This document shows positions 1 through 11,194 of a DNA stretch of 64,000 nucleotides, piece after piece (positions within the stretch are counted from its first letter, which is position 1; every line of letters starts with the position of its first letter). The DNA is from Ichthyophis bannanicus (taxonomy: Eukaryota > Chordata > Amphibia > Gymnophiona > Ichthyophiidae): contig CM066041.1 in assembly GCA_033557465.1 (NCBI GenBank), positions 153,735,532-153,799,531 of the forward strand, written 5' to 3'. The notes beneath the pieces are model-generated. The model did not search any database and had not been told where the DNA came from. It saw only the letters and a list, made by a program, of their open reading frames with translations. Both the position numbers and the translations under genes were made by a program.

Positions 1-81
1 CTGAATTCCAGCATAGCTGCCTATATTTTCTGTGGAATTTTTCCTTTTTTTTTTCCATTTTGGTATCTGCCATTTGAACAG

Positions 82-359
82 TTACTAAGTTTTCTCAGGA
101 ACCGTGTGTCAAGCTTATAGTGGAGTACATTTGAGTTGAAAAGTTCCTTGGAACTGCAGAGTCCTGGAGCAGGATGATGGTAATGAACCGGAGGTTTGCC
201 AAGGAGCTGACCCTCAAGCTGCCTTCAGTGGAGGAGATGAAAGATGATGAACAGGAGGAGATAGAGGAGGCGAGCAGAACCAGTTGTTTAGGGGGTGTCG
301 GCAGCATGCCTGCCAACCGTCCTCTGTCAAAGTTTAGCCGGGGAAGCGTCGACAGCAAA
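82..359 (+). CDS. LRRC74B: LRRC74-family exon 1 (start codon exon)
   Basis: A pyrimidine-rich tract followed by CAG at 79-81 looks like a splice acceptor, so the exon may begin at 82 with 5' UTR. An in-frame TGA at 132-134 precedes two adjacent ATGs at 174 and 177; the second has the better context (A at -3, G at +4). The coding part gives about 62 residues including an acidic run (EEMKDDEQEEIEE) and ends at 359 before a GTGAGT donor in phase 0, which matches exon 2. The assignment to this gene rests on phase, order and acidic character, not on strong homology, so it is less secure than the LRR exons. Confidence 0.55.
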
Positions 360-1440
360 GTGAGTAGCCGGGTCATTTATTATAAACACCACTGGTAATT
401 CAGATCTCAAGTTATCCAGTTCCAGCAAGGACATTTTAGTCCTGTCCTGGATTTCTGATAAGCCCATCTTTGGTGTATTATGGAACCGGCAGCGCTGATT
501 TCAGTGGGTAGAAACAGGGACTACTAATACCACACCAAGAATGGCCTAAAATATTTCTACAAGAACTGAGTAAGTTGGCAGCTCTTAATTGCACTCCATA
601 CTTTTCACATAACTAGAAGCCACCCCAACTTTTATTTCTATCCATAGCAATGCATTGTGGTTCTTGCTGAAAGAGTGAAGACTACAGGATGCTGGGATGG
701 GAGTTGGGGAAGTAGAGCCTCGGTCTGTTCTTATTGTTAAGGTTTAGATAGAGCATGTGGTAGAAAGCCAAAGGCTGAGCGGTTTCAGTCAGAATCTAGC
801 ATTAGTCTCCCACACTCACTACTGTGATTTTTCCCTACTTCAGTAGGTGCAGCTTTCCCCATCTGGGTATATGTATGGTAGTTCTGCACATTGCTGGGAT
901 ACCAGGGATTGCCAGCACATTCAATTGGAGCAGGCACTCTTTCCCACTGCATGAGTTTTCCTCATGCTCAGTAATCTGGCAGACAGGAAGAGGAAGGGGG
1001 TGGCATGAGCAAGGCAGGGATATTACTGAATTACTTGCCTTTTCCAATCCAACCTCAAGGTGTGTTACATATACAAGTTCAGTTGTTAGCTTCCTGCCCT
1101 ATGAGCTAAATGTACCTGAAGCAACTGAGGGTGAAGTGACTTGCCCAACATTACAAGGAATGTCGTAGAAGAAGCAGAATTTGAACACATCGGCTTCTCC
1201 AGTTCATATTGCTAAACTACTTCTCCACTCCAGAGAAGAAACTGAATGCACATATTTGGGTAGTGTACTTTACTTTTCACTGAGCTCCCCAGTAGATCTG
1301 TGAAGTTAGTGTGTAGAGTGTGTTTGTAACTAAAATATAGCGACACGCAGTGTTTGCTTACTTGCTTCTGGGAGCTGTCTAGCAATGACTGTAAATGTCA
1401 GACTCAAAAGTGTCAGATCCTGGAGACCATTTTAGAGGCC
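360..1440. other. Intron 1 start, no recognisable feature
   Basis: Ordinary mixed-composition sequence. I see no exon with splice signals, no transposon termini and no RNA gene. Short open frames here lack any recognisable motif. Confidence 0.4.
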
Positions 1441-1670
1441 TTGCACCACAAGTTAGACAGAAAAAAGGCTGGCCTAACTTTAAACCAGTTTAGCTATCTA
1501 ACTAGCAGCTGAATATTGCCACTGACCGGATATCTAAATTGCTATCTGACTAAACTGGATATTCAGTGCAGCTGGCCAGATATGGCTCCGGCACTGAATA
1601 TCCAGGAGTAATTTAAAGTGATGATGGCCAGCCGCTTTAACTGCACTGGCCTCCACAGCTGAATATGCCC
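1440..1670. repeat. Interspersed repeat, family R1, copy 1
   Basis: Contains AACTTTAAACCAGTTTAG, CTGAATATTGCCACTG, ATCCAGGAGTAATTTAAAG and GATGGCCAGCCGCTTTAACTG. The same order of motifs recurs at 54340-54580, showing an interspersed family. Partially self-complementary stretches suggest a MITE or SINE, but I see no coding capacity and no clear terminal repeats. Confidence 0.6.
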
Positions 1671-1919
1671 CCCTATGTGCATTAACCATTTTACAATGGA
1701 AAATGCAGGTATATTTGCTATTTTGCATCTACATAGACGTGCAGATGTAAATACCAAAGGTACAGGAGTATGTGTGTATGTGTCACCGATCTGCTCATTT
1801 GGCACTTGGTTCTCTACCATTGATTTGGGGGGAGGCAATTGTGTTACCTCTGTGGTGCCTAATAGCACCTCAAAAATTTAAAGAAGTAGAAAAAGCAGAG
1901 CATGACCCATGGGAATTCT

Positions 1920-2150
1920 TTCCAAACCCTCTTTGTGTGTGCATGCAAGCATGCACAACGTTCTGTATCTGCATTGCCTGTTGTGTGTATGTTTCATGTC
2001 TGTATTTTGTCTGGGTGTATGTGTATGTATCTCCTGTATTTTGTGTGTCTCTCCATTTTGTTTCTGTATGTGTGTGGGCGACTATGTTTACATGTTTGTA
2101 TCACTGTGTGCTTGTTTGGGGGGGAGGGGCCTTAATTTCTCTTCCATCTT
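1920..2150. repeat. GT-rich low-complexity tract
   Basis: Imperfect runs of TGTG/TGTATG interspersed with C and T. The three overlapping Cys/Val-rich reading frames here come from this composition and are not genes. Confidence 0.7.
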
Positions 2151-2360
2151 CCACAACACACAGAAAATTAACTTTTACAGCATAGGAACTACCCCCCAGC
2201 TCTCCTCCTCCCTCCCTGTGACTATGTAGCAGTGAAGTGCAGACAATGAATAACACCAGGAGTCAATTGCAGGGTCCAAGCCAATTTATTGTGCACAGGC
2301 TCAGACAGGAGCGTGTCCAAAAAAGACTGAGCAATGGAGTACAGGAGCAGATTCCTTATA

Positions 2361-3678
2361 CGAGGGGGTACCCAAAAAAAACCCAGGAATAACATTGCCG
2401 TGGGCAGAGCTTGTGTAGTACGCACTTCTGCCGCTAGGCGTGTATAGTGCAACTCATTGTCAGTTCAGTGCCGCCTGTGTTGTCGACCTGGCTTGTTCTT
2501 TTCATCTGCAGTGATTGTTTTTGCTAGCGCTGTTTTGTTGTTTCTTTTTTTATGATGATAAGTTTAAGTGAACAACGTGCAGCTGTGAAATTTTGTTTTC
2601 AACTCGGTAAAAATGCTGCTGAAACTGTTTTAATGTTGAAAACAGCTTATCAAGATGACGCTATGGGAAAAAGTCAAGTGTACCAGTGGTTTGCTCGGTT
2701 TAAAAATGGCGACATGTCGATTGATGACAAACCTCGTTCTGGGCGTCCATCTGCCCGAATCAATGAAAATATTGAAAAAATTTGAGAGCTTGTGCTCACA
2801 GACCGTCGACAGACAATTGATCAACTGTCAGAGATTAGTGGGTTATCTTGGAGCTCGGTTCAGCGAATTTTAACCGAAGATTTGGGAATGAAAAGGGTTG
2901 CTGCCAAATTTGTTCCTCGGGTTCTGACTGACAATCAAAAGGAACATCGAGTTGAAACATGTCGTGTTTTGAAACAACAGCTTGAAACTGATCCAGATTT
3001 TCTGTCAAAGGTCATTACAGGTGATGAGTCATGGTGCTATGGTTACGACCCAGAAACAAAGCAACAGTCAAGCCAATGGAAGACGTCATCGTCACCCCGT
3101 CCAAAAAAATGTCGTCAAGTCAAATCAAACATCAAAACAATGCTGATTTGCTTTTTTGATGCCAAGGGGGTAGTTCATTCAGAGTTTGTTCCCCCAGGTC
3201 AGACCGTCAATCAAACCTTTTATTTGGAAGTTTTAAGAAGATTGCGCAACAGTGCTCGTCAAAAAAGACCCGATTTGTGGCAGACAGGAGACTGGTTCTT
3301 CCACCATGACAATGCACCTGCACACACAGCCATCTCTGTTAGACAGGTTTTGGCTAAAAATGGCATGGTTCCACTGCCCCACGCACCTTACTCGCCTGAC
3401 CTGGCTCCGTGTGACTTTTTCTTATTTCCACGCATGAAAAGGGGCATGAAAGGACACCGATTTGACAACATTGAAGAAGTCAAGAAAAAAAAGAGGGAGG
3501 AGCTGTCAGCCGTTTCTAAAGATGACTACAAAAAATGTTTCGAACATTGGAAGCACCGGTGGGACAAATGTATCAGTTGTAATGGAGAGTATTTTGAAGG
3601 GGATAAGGTTGTTTTGTAAAGAATTTGAAATAACTAGCTTTTAAAAAATAATTCCTGTTTTTTTGGGGTACCCCCTCG
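2361..3678 (+). mobile_element. mariner DNA transposon, almost intact
   Basis: 1318 bp with inverted terminal repeats starting CGAGGGGGTACCC at both ends and flanked by TA (2359-2360, 3679-3680), the mariner target. It contains a single transposase frame with one stop. Because the terminal repeats are well preserved and only one stop is visible, the copy is young relative to its surroundings. It lies in the TATA box of the older LTR. Confidence 0.93.
2552..3619 (+). pseudogene. mariner transposase, one premature stop
   Basis: About 355 codons in one frame from ATG 2552 to TAA. The N-terminal part is the helix-turn-helix DNA-binding region (VYQWFARFKNGDMSIDD, then the WVPHEL-equivalent area is degenerate). 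The DDD catalytic triad is visible as GDESW, HHDNAPAH and YSPDLAPCDFFLF, the 34-residue spacing of the mariner DD34D family. A TGA at 2783-2785 lies where CGA (Arg) would fit, a typical CpG decay change. The protein would cut and paste the element at TA. Confidence 0.9.
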
Positions 3679-4154
3679 TATACAATTTTTACAATTTGAT
3701 AGAGGCAAACTTTCTGTTGGTCCCACCGCCCCTTGCACCTATCCAATCAGTGACCCTTTCTGGGCCCCCTTCCTTGTTCCCCCTTCTCAAACTGTTCTAA
3801 CAAAGGCACTGTTTTAAACATGGATACATTTCTACTTCAAGGACATTTCTAGCTCAGAGAATGCAAGAACATTTCTATCATAAGCATAGAGGAATTGTAC
3901 AAACTTTTCAAAAGCAGTTTAAGGCAGATTCTCAAACTTTGGTTCTTCTCAACACTAGTCCCAGGTGGGGGATGGGACGATCCAGGCCTAGTTTACAGGC
4001 CATAGCTTACCACAACTACAGCAGCATTTTAGTGCTCCATCCCCACAGCTGAATCGCACCATAGTCTCTGGTACTAGTTACTCTGGAAGCAGGTAGGGAA
4101 AGCTCATTCACACAGAGGACTGGAGATTTGAAGATAGTTTTTAAACTCTGAAAA

Positions 4155-4480
4155 ATGTCCAGACGTGTTTTGATTCCATCCTCTTACTATGTAAGAATCT
4201 TGTCTGTCCCATGCCGTTTTGAATTACATCATTGTTTTTGCCCTAACCCCCTCCATCGGGAGGGCATTCCAGAGGTCCACTACCCTTTCAATGATAAAGT
4301 ATTTCCTGACGTTGCTTTTAAGTTTAATTCCTTGCAGCTTTGTTTTATTCTCTCTAGTTTTACAACTTCCTCTTCTTTGAAAAAGTTTTGTTTGTTCATT
4401 AATACCCTTGAAGTATTTAAATATCTGTATCGTATCTCCTCTGTCTCTCCTCTTCTCTAGGGTCTAGAGGGCTAATATTC
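4155..4480 (-). mobile_element. CR1 LINE fragment, 3' part of ORF2
   Basis: Minus-strand translation gives the degenerate CR1 C-terminal pattern (LEKRR...RYLNTS, then KNFFKEEEVVKLERIKQ), the region after the RT palm. Frameshifted and truncated at both ends. A further CR1 scrap with RRMLGCIQREI on the minus strand lies at 4800-4865. Confidence 0.7.
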
Positions 4481-5590
4481 AACAGCAGGGGCCAGCCTGA
4501 GTAAAGCGACTGCTGTTGCCATTTTAAATTAGACCCAAATATTTAATGCCAGAGTCATATCTGGCCACTGGCATTAAATATCCGATATGCCTGGACGTCG
4601 AAGTCAAAATGAGGTGGAAGAGGCTGATGATAGCAGGCGGAGCCTTTGGTTAGCGTTGTGTTGTGCTTCTCTTGCCATTGCTGCTGCTGCTGCTAGCCCC
4701 CGGAAAGGGGCGGCAGCAATGGGTGCCACCAAAAAGCTGATGCTGTAGGCGACCGCCTAGTTCGCTTAATGGTAGTGCCTGTCCTGGTACAGGGGCATTG
4801 CTGGTAATTTCTCTCTGTATGCAACCTAACATCCTTCTGGCTTCGACTACCACCTTCTAACATTGTTTGCATGTCCAGTGGCAGGTGGAGTATTTTTTGG
4901 GGTTAGGGCCAGGGTGGATCAAGGCAATTTCCTCCTGAAGTAAGAAATGAACTGGCATCCCCCATCCTTCTGCACCCAAAATAAAGGTGCCACCTCAGAG
5001 CCCTAGTCAGAGAGCAAGGATCCTCTGGTCAGGTAGTTGCTCTAAGGGGGGGGGGAAGCAGTATATTTCCAGGCTCTAAAATTAAAAAAAAAAAAGACTT
5101 TGCAGTGTTTTATATGCAGCAAAAATGGTAGCAGTTTAATTATGTAGCCTGGGAATTTAATATAAACCATACTAACTTCTAATACTTAATACTTGACTTG
5201 CACGGTATTAAATGTAAATATATATTTTGCAAAAAACAAGAGATTAAAAAAAAGTGAGAACTGCAGTATAATTTATAACACCAAAGTAAAATTATTATAG
5301 CTAACTTTTAAAAACTGCACTATGGAATATCCTGCATACACAGGGAAACCTCTCTCCCAGCAATGGCAGCTGAACAGAACTAGGAGATTTCTCCATAGAA
5401 CTCAGAATCAGACTCTTCTTTTTGTATTCTGTCATCTCGGGTACTGGACAGTGGTATATTATGAAGTAGTACAAAGCCCTACAAAAGTCAGTCAGGATCG
5501 ATAAAGAAATTCTACCATACCATAACAGCATTACTTCCAAACCCACACAGGGAGCTTCATTAAATCAAAACTCCTTAATCAAGCCTGTGG
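4480..5590. other. No gene; repeat scraps
   Basis: 4480-4640 has ATTAAATATCCGATA-type sequence loosely like repeat family R1. 4800-4865 is a CR1 scrap (RRMLGCIQREI, minus). 4870-5590 shows short A-rich and G-rich runs and nothing else I can name. Confidence 0.4.
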
Positions 5591-5918
5591 CATCTAACAC
5601 AATGGCAAATAATGCGGTATCTTTCTGTCATATATTCTTGGTATTTGAAGATCTTCTCCCTTTCAATGCGATTCACAGAATAGTTGCTTGGGACAGACAC
5701 CTCTATAAACAATGCCATTCTGGTGTTCTTCTTTACCACTATGTCCAGTTTTCTTGCATCCAGGTTTTTAATAGTCAGAATGGGAGTATCCCAGGTGATG
5801 ATAACGTCTCCATTCTCTGTAATTCTCTTAGGTCATGATCCTGGTGCTTTTCAGGCACAGTGATGTTGTAGTGTTTACAGGGCTTCCAATGGATGAGGTG
5901 TGCTACTTCATTGTGCTT

Positions 5919-8106
5919 TTATTTATTTATTTATTTTATTTAACAGTTATTTATATACCGCTCTTTCCCTAGTATCAAGTGCGGTTTACATGGAACAGTA
6001 GGTTAATTGGTATGTAATATACCAAGTCAGTTTACATAGAACAGATAATTATAATTTACAAGGAATGTTGTAACATTAAAGGTATAACATATTAGAACAT
6101 ATATACATTGTTAGTTTAAATCTATAATCATCATGTGAATGAGAGTGTGGTATGGTTAATAGTGTATTAGTGATATTTATTTTGAAAATAGAGTATGTAA
6201 TAATAATGTATAAATGTTAGCCTGTATCTATTTGAGTATTCTGTTCTGAGGGTGTATTGTAGTGTAATATGAATAAGTGAGTTTTTAATTTTTTTCTAAA
6301 TTCCTTTATATCAGATAGCAGGCGAATGTTGTCAGGTAGATTGTTCCAAAGAATTGGAGCAGAGTGTGAGAAAGCTCTCTTATTTGTTTGTTTTCTGGCT
6401 TTTGTGAAATCTTTTGGTATTGTTAAGGTATTTAAGTTTCTGCTTCTTTGGGATCGTTTATCGATGTCTATATTAATCAGTGTATTGAGTGCCGATGGTG
6501 CAAGATTATTTATAAGTTTAAATGTAGTGACAAGAATTTTATATTTGATTCGGGAGTAAATAGGTAGCCAATGAAGTTCAGCCAAAATTGGTGTAACATG
6601 TTCAAGTGGGCTTATATTCATAATCATCCTGGCAGCTATGTTCTGAATTATTTGTATCTTTTTAATATTTTGTTTTGAAATGCCATTAAGTATTGTGTTT
6701 GCATAATCAAAATGTGGGGTGATGATAGCATGAATTATATTAATAAAGTCTTGTAGATGAATCAATGGTCTTAATTGTTTTAGTGTTTTGAGTTTGTAAT
6801 GTATTTTTTTAGTTAGATATTTTATATGTGAATCCATATTTAGATTATTGTCAAGTATTACACCTAAATATTTTATTTCTTTTTTTGTATTTATTTCATG
6901 AGTATCTAGTGTGATCGTGTTTGGGGGTATGTATGTTTGATTTTTAGTGATGAATAATATATCAGTTTTAGTAAAGTTGATAAGTAGATTTTGTTCTTTG
7001 AGCCATTCAGTTAGTTCATTGAAACATTCTGTTATGTTTTGAAGAGGTGGGTGTGGGATTTCAAATGGGAGGTAGAACATTATATCATCAGCGTAGATAT
7101 GATAATAAACATTGTGACGTTTAAAGATGTTACAAACTGGTTGTAAGTAAATATTAAATAATAGCGCAGATAATGCAGAACCCTGCGGGAGACCCTGAGT
7201 TTGTTTGAAGGTGTTAGAAATTTGGGTGTGGATTCTTACTGTTTGAGTTCTGTTTGATAGATATGATTTGAACCAATTATAAACAGTAGATGTAATTCCA
7301 ATTTGTTGAAGTCTGTTTAACATTGTTAAGTGATTAACACTGTCAAATGCAGCTGATATGTCAAGGAAAACAAGAATAAAGGCTTGTTTAGGATTATCAA
7401 TACCTCTTAATATTGTGTCATAAAGGATCGTTAGCAAGGTTTCTACTCCATGGAAGGGTCTAAAGCCATATTGATGTTCATCAAGGAGGTTTAATGTGTC
7501 AATAAAGTCTTGTAGTTGAATTTGTACAATTTTTTCAATAAGTTTGGCCATAAAAGGAATACTTGATATGGGTCTGTATGATTTTGGGGATAATTTATCT
7601 AATGTGTTATTTTTAAGTATAGGTCGTATTTGAACGTGTTTGAGAGATGGTGGTAAGTAGCCTTTTTGTAAGGATAGGTTCACTAAGGGTAGAATGAAAG
7701 AAGAGAGTATTGAGAAAGTCTTCTTTATCCAATCAACTGGGCATGGATCAAGGTATGAGGTTGTTGTATTAATGTTAGTTATTGTAGTTTTGAGAGTAGA
7801 TTTTGATATTAAGTTGAAATTGGTCCAGTTATCAAATGTAGCTTGCTTTGTTTGTGTTTGAATTTGTGGTTGAGTAATATGTAGAGGTGTTATTTGTAGC
7901 TTTGTTTTATTGATATAGTATTGAGCTAATTCTTGTGGGGAGATATCAATTGATATTTCATCAGAATTTAGTGTTTTGTTTGTTAGTTTTTGTACTATAC
8001 AGAATAGTTCTCTTGGGCGATTAGTGGCTCTTGAGATTATATTAGAATAATAATTTTGTTTGGAGTTGTTTATTGTTTGTTTATAAATTTGTAGTGTATA
8101 GTGTAT
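5919..8106 (-). mobile_element. L2-clade LINE, 5' truncated
   Basis: Minus strand; the 3' end is near 5919 with an A-rich AAAT-type tail (5921-5945). The tail is preceded by the stem-loop TGTAAACCGC ... GCGGTATATAA (minus, about 5953-5990). The body is the RT and C-terminal domain of L2. It interrupts the restriction-endonuclease LINE between its zinc knuckle and its endonuclease block. Confidence 0.88.
6217..8098 (-). pseudogene. L2 ORF2 reverse transcriptase, 5' truncated
   Basis: At least 488 codons are open from ATG at 7683 and the frame continues upstream (LDPCPVDWIKKT motif near 7740, the usual L2 block before the fingers). RT motifs in order: KSYRPISSIPF, VFLDISAAFDSVNH (motif A), GLPQGSALSALLFN (B), YHIYADDIMFY (C, catalytic YADD intact), then LGVILD. 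The C-terminal L2 signature HVTPILAELHWLPI is present. The endonuclease domain is missing, so it cannot be autonomous, though the remaining frame is strikingly open. Confidence 0.88.
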
Positions 8107-8304
8107 AGAAACCTCCTGCCATCAGAACTTTGCAGTCAGCTATGATGTGAATCACTGTTTCCAGCTCTTTCTTACAGAATCTACATATGTCTGTTTTGCC
8201 AGTTTTTTCAATGGTCGCTGTAAAAAATCCCGTTCATGGTCCACTGTCCTGAGCTGTTAATATCAACCTCTCATCCTTCAGTTTCAGTTCACCTTTTCTT
8301 AACC

Positions 8305-8690
8305 ATTCATGTATCTGGTCTTGATAGACAGAAAGGATCTTTTACTAATGGGCAGTAAGGTGTTACACAACACGCCAATAGTGCCCAAACCATGGCAGGT
8401 TATGTGCAATACCACCGCATTAACTGTTGGGAGCATGGAAAGCATTTCCCCAACAGTTAATGCAGAGCCCTGTCCCTGGCACAAGCTATATAGTGCGGCT
8501 ACACCTAACTTCATCTATTGAGGTGGCGTTAGGTGAACCCACAATAATGCAGCTAGGACATAGTGTGAACACTGGACTAACTGCGCCGAGCTCTTCATGC
8601 CCATGCTCTGCCCCTACCCCACCCACTCGTGACAACGCGTATTCAGCATGCACCAGAACATGCGCTGCCAGCTAGTGTTCAGTAATAACA
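8305..8690. repeat. Short inserted repeat with perfect hairpin
   Basis: Interrupts the restriction-endonuclease LINE. At 8428-8464 the arms GCATTAACTGTTGGG and CCCAACAGTTAATGC are perfectly complementary around a short loop. No coding content; probably a non-autonomous DNA element, borders approximate. Confidence 0.45.
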
Positions 8691-9046
8691 GACCACCAAA
8701 GTGTTTCTAGAGTAACACTCTAATTCCCACTGTATTTGTTTATTTGCAACTTGTTCTTTCCTGTTTGCTGATCTAATTAGTTTTTTCTCTTGTTCTTGCA
8801 TGTTCTGTTGCTTCCTTCCCTGTGTGCTTGTGGATTCTCACTCATTCCTTTTAGTCGTCAGAACATTTATCCAAGTTTGATGATGGAAACAGATTTTGGA
8901 CATTATGCTTTCATATTTCAGCACTTTTTGGGTTTTGGATCCGATGATAGGTAGGCTTCAGGCCTATGATAGTAGCTTTGTATGTGTAATCGATTTCTAC
9001 GAGGCCTAACCCTCTTTCAGCTCTAGGGATGTACAGTCTTGGCATA

Positions 9047-9690
9047 TGCTGATTCTCTGGAAACAAGCAGGAAGTCAGTACTCACATATGGGTGACATCG
9101 GCACCGACAGAGCCAATGCGGTAGCTTCTCTCCAGCTTTCAAAGAAAGCCTTTGGGAGATGCACCATGCATGCCTGTTCCCCTTCCCGCCCAAAGGTGCC
9201 ATCTTGCCTCAGTCTCCTTTTTTCCTCGGAGCCCACCAGACATGTGTCTGTTTTCCCTTTAAAAAGTGTTAAGTTTTCTCTTTTTAATTTTTCCCCAGGG
9301 AGATCGGGCTGCCTCGGAGCCCGAGGCCACGGGTCTTCCAGCTGGAACATCCCAGAGGAAGAGCCCAAGAAGAGCCAGAAACCATCAGACCACGTCGGCT
9401 GGCGAGTCTGGGAAAGTGGGCAAGTCCCATGGGCCTTGGACATGCAGTCACCATCGGGAGTCCGAGGGAAAGGAGCAGGAAAGGCCAACCAAAATACCCA
9501 ACAGGAATTGTGGCATCTGGCAACCATCCTCTGACCCCTGAGGCTATCCTGGTCGAGGACTCCTCCTCGTCAGAGCTGGCTTCACGCTGAAGACTGCGGA
9601 GCCATCTGGCCTCAAGACCAGGATGGTGGTTTTGGAGCGCAGTTTGTCTGCCTTCATGGCTGTGATACTGCAGGCCCTCTGACACAAAGA
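9047..9690 (+). mobile_element. DIRS-1: 5' terminal repeat and start of gag
   Basis: Begins with a DIRS end of the same family as DIRS-2 and DIRS-4 (CACATATGGGTGACATC, then the CTTTGGGAGATGC motif) followed by leader and a degraded gag-like Ser/Glu-rich region. It is continued at 14040-14705 after an insertion. No RT or recombinase follows, so it is truncated. The overlapping open frames on both strands at 9046-9534 are not separate genes. Confidence 0.65.
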
Positions 9691-9957
9691 AAAAAAGTTT
9701 TAAATCTTGAAAAAAACAAGATTTACCCGCAATTACATGAAGGTACACATAGAGGGAGCAGGAGAGCAAGCCTGGAAGCAGAGGAACCACGCCTCTATGG
9801 GCAGGACCCAGAAGCAGCTGGTCTCGATTTAAGCAGGGACAGAGCATTACAAGAGGAGAGGAGGCAAGGAGCTTGGCAGAGAGCTTCACAGAGAGCATTA
9901 CAAGAGAGGAGGCAAGGAGCTTGGCAGGGAGCTTCACAGAAAGCATTACGGGAAGCA

Positions 9958-10747
9958 GTGCCAAGAGCAGCTCCAGAAGCCGGAGTCAGAGACCGGGGTG
10001 AAGTCACTGACAGACCCAGAATAACTCAAGGAGTGAAAGCTACTGGGAGAGCAGGCCGAGGTGAAGGCCCAAGAGCAGGCCTAGAGGAAGGCCATACACA
10101 ACTGCAAGGAGCAGTATTACAGAGTGCAGCCAAAGAAGGAGGTGCTTACCCTTCTAGCTGGAGAGGAAGCCTTGTCCAAGGAGAAGGACCGGGATACAAG
10201 CAGAGGAAGATATATCCACTGGAAAGGAACCTTCCAGGAGGAAAAGGTACTTTTAAAAGTTTTTATAAAAGTGACCTGAAAGATGAAAGAAAGATTCAGA
10301 GGCATGGGGAAGAGGACATAGCTGAGAGGGCGCGGTCAGTAGCCAACTGCCACAGGGGTGGAGATAGAAGACAGGCGCCTCAGCAGCAGCCCTGCCTCAA
10401 AAGAGTCATACCCTATTCTAAAGCAAGAAAGAAATCCTGGGATCATTGGAAACTGCCTGAAGCGGAAGACATTCAGACTAGGCCTCAAGCCTTACACAAA
10501 AGGGATTGCAGGAAGTTTAAAAGGGAAACAGTTGGTGCCTGTAATTGTCTACCAAGGCCTAGACCAAGAGAGAAACAAAGGACTAACTTTTATCTGGATG
10601 ATAAGGACAGTTTTAAACCAGAAATACCAGATAATCTTTATAGGAAAAAGATTAGTGCTGCCAAAGACTGGAATAAGCAAACTTTTAATCCTGTAACAGC
10701 AGAAAATCCAGGGTGTTACAACATACCTAAAAGCCGACGCCCCAAAC
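9958..10747 (+). pseudogene. Unrecognised basic ORF of LTR-like copy A
   Basis: Basic, Arg/Lys/Gln-rich frame with no recognisable domain. It reads into the hAT insertion and would resume at 13559 (ETSDSDPSEMEWLPGESEV then EPMDC). A duplicated block of about 60 bp (GAGCTTCACAGA...GGAGGCAAGGAGCTTGGCA) at 9850-9950 precedes it. It could be a gag-like remnant of an LTR retrotransposon; function unknown. Confidence 0.35.
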
Positions 10748-10827
10748 CAGCGATGGCGAACCTATGGCACGCGTGCCAGCTGTGGCACGCGAAGGCCTTG
10801 CAGCTGGCACGCGGGAAGGTCGCACAT

Positions 10828-11180
10828 TAAAAAAAAAAAAAAAGCCGCCCGCTGCCGCGGCGGCGGCATGGAGTGTCCCGCGGGGCTCCCTCTGCCCGGC
10901 GGGACTCTCCCGGCGCTGCTCAGCCCCTCTCTGCCGGCTTGCAGAGACGCGAAGGGAGAGTCTCCCTCGCGTCTCTGTTAAGCCCGCAGGGGCTGATGGG
11001 AAATTTCCCATCTGCCCCTGCGGGCTTAAGAGACGCGAGGGAGACTCTCTCTCCCTTCGCGTCTCTGCAAGCCGGCAGAGAGGGGCTGAGCAGCGCCGGG
11101 AGAGTCCCGCCGGGCAGAGGGAGCCCCGCGGGACACTCCATGCCGCCGCGGCGGCAGCGGGCAGCTTTTTTTTTTTTTTA
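10828..11180. repeat. Near-perfect 350-bp GC-rich palindrome
   Basis: Arms of about 175 nt are complementary around the centre TGGGAAATTTCCCA (10997-11010, axis between 11003 and 11004), with almost no spacer. The outer ends are an A run (from 10830) and the matching T run (to 11179). Arm content is GC-rich (CCGCGGCGGCGGCATGG and so on). The open frames on both strands inside it are by-products of composition. Confidence 0.93.
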
Positions 11181-11194
11181 TTGCCATGAGCCGA

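Larger units (their letters stand above)
2225..4014 (-). repeat. Retrovirus-like LTR, solo, split by a mariner
   Basis: Read on the minus strand the unit begins TGTGGTAAGC and ends ACTGCTACA, is flanked by the 4-bp direct repeat ACTA (2221-2224 and 4015-4018), and after removing the mariner is about 470 bp. On the minus strand it has a CCAATCAG box, a TATATAAGG-type TATA box (interrupted by the mariner) and AATAAA just before the downstream R/U5-like part. TG...CA ends, 4-bp duplication, size and promoter order fit the LTR of an endogenous retrovirus. No internal retroviral gene is present, so it is a solo LTR. Confidence 0.75.
5590..9030 (-). mobile_element. LINE with restriction-like endonuclease, decayed and split
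   Basis: Minus-strand pieces, in coding order: 9030-8690 (RLYIPRAERGLGLVEIDYTY), 8300-8107 (DQIHEWLRKGELKLKDERL, then a zinc knuckle CRFCKKELETVIHIIADC) and 5918-5590 (KHNEVAHLIHW, then LDARKLDIVVKK...IEVSVP). The last block matches the (R/K)PDIV...IDV pattern of the PD-(D/E)XK endonuclease that follows RT in R2/R4/NeSL-type LINEs. An L2 LINE separates the second and third blocks, and a short repeat separates the first and second. Frameshifts and stops show it is dead. Confidence 0.65.

Noticed and set aside
1902..2229. Cys/Val-rich ORFs in three frames
   Set aside because: GT-rich low-complexity sequence.
9046..9964. Overlapping ORFs on both strands
   Set aside because: Lie in the DIRS-1 terminal region and gag leader; no independent motif or splice signal.
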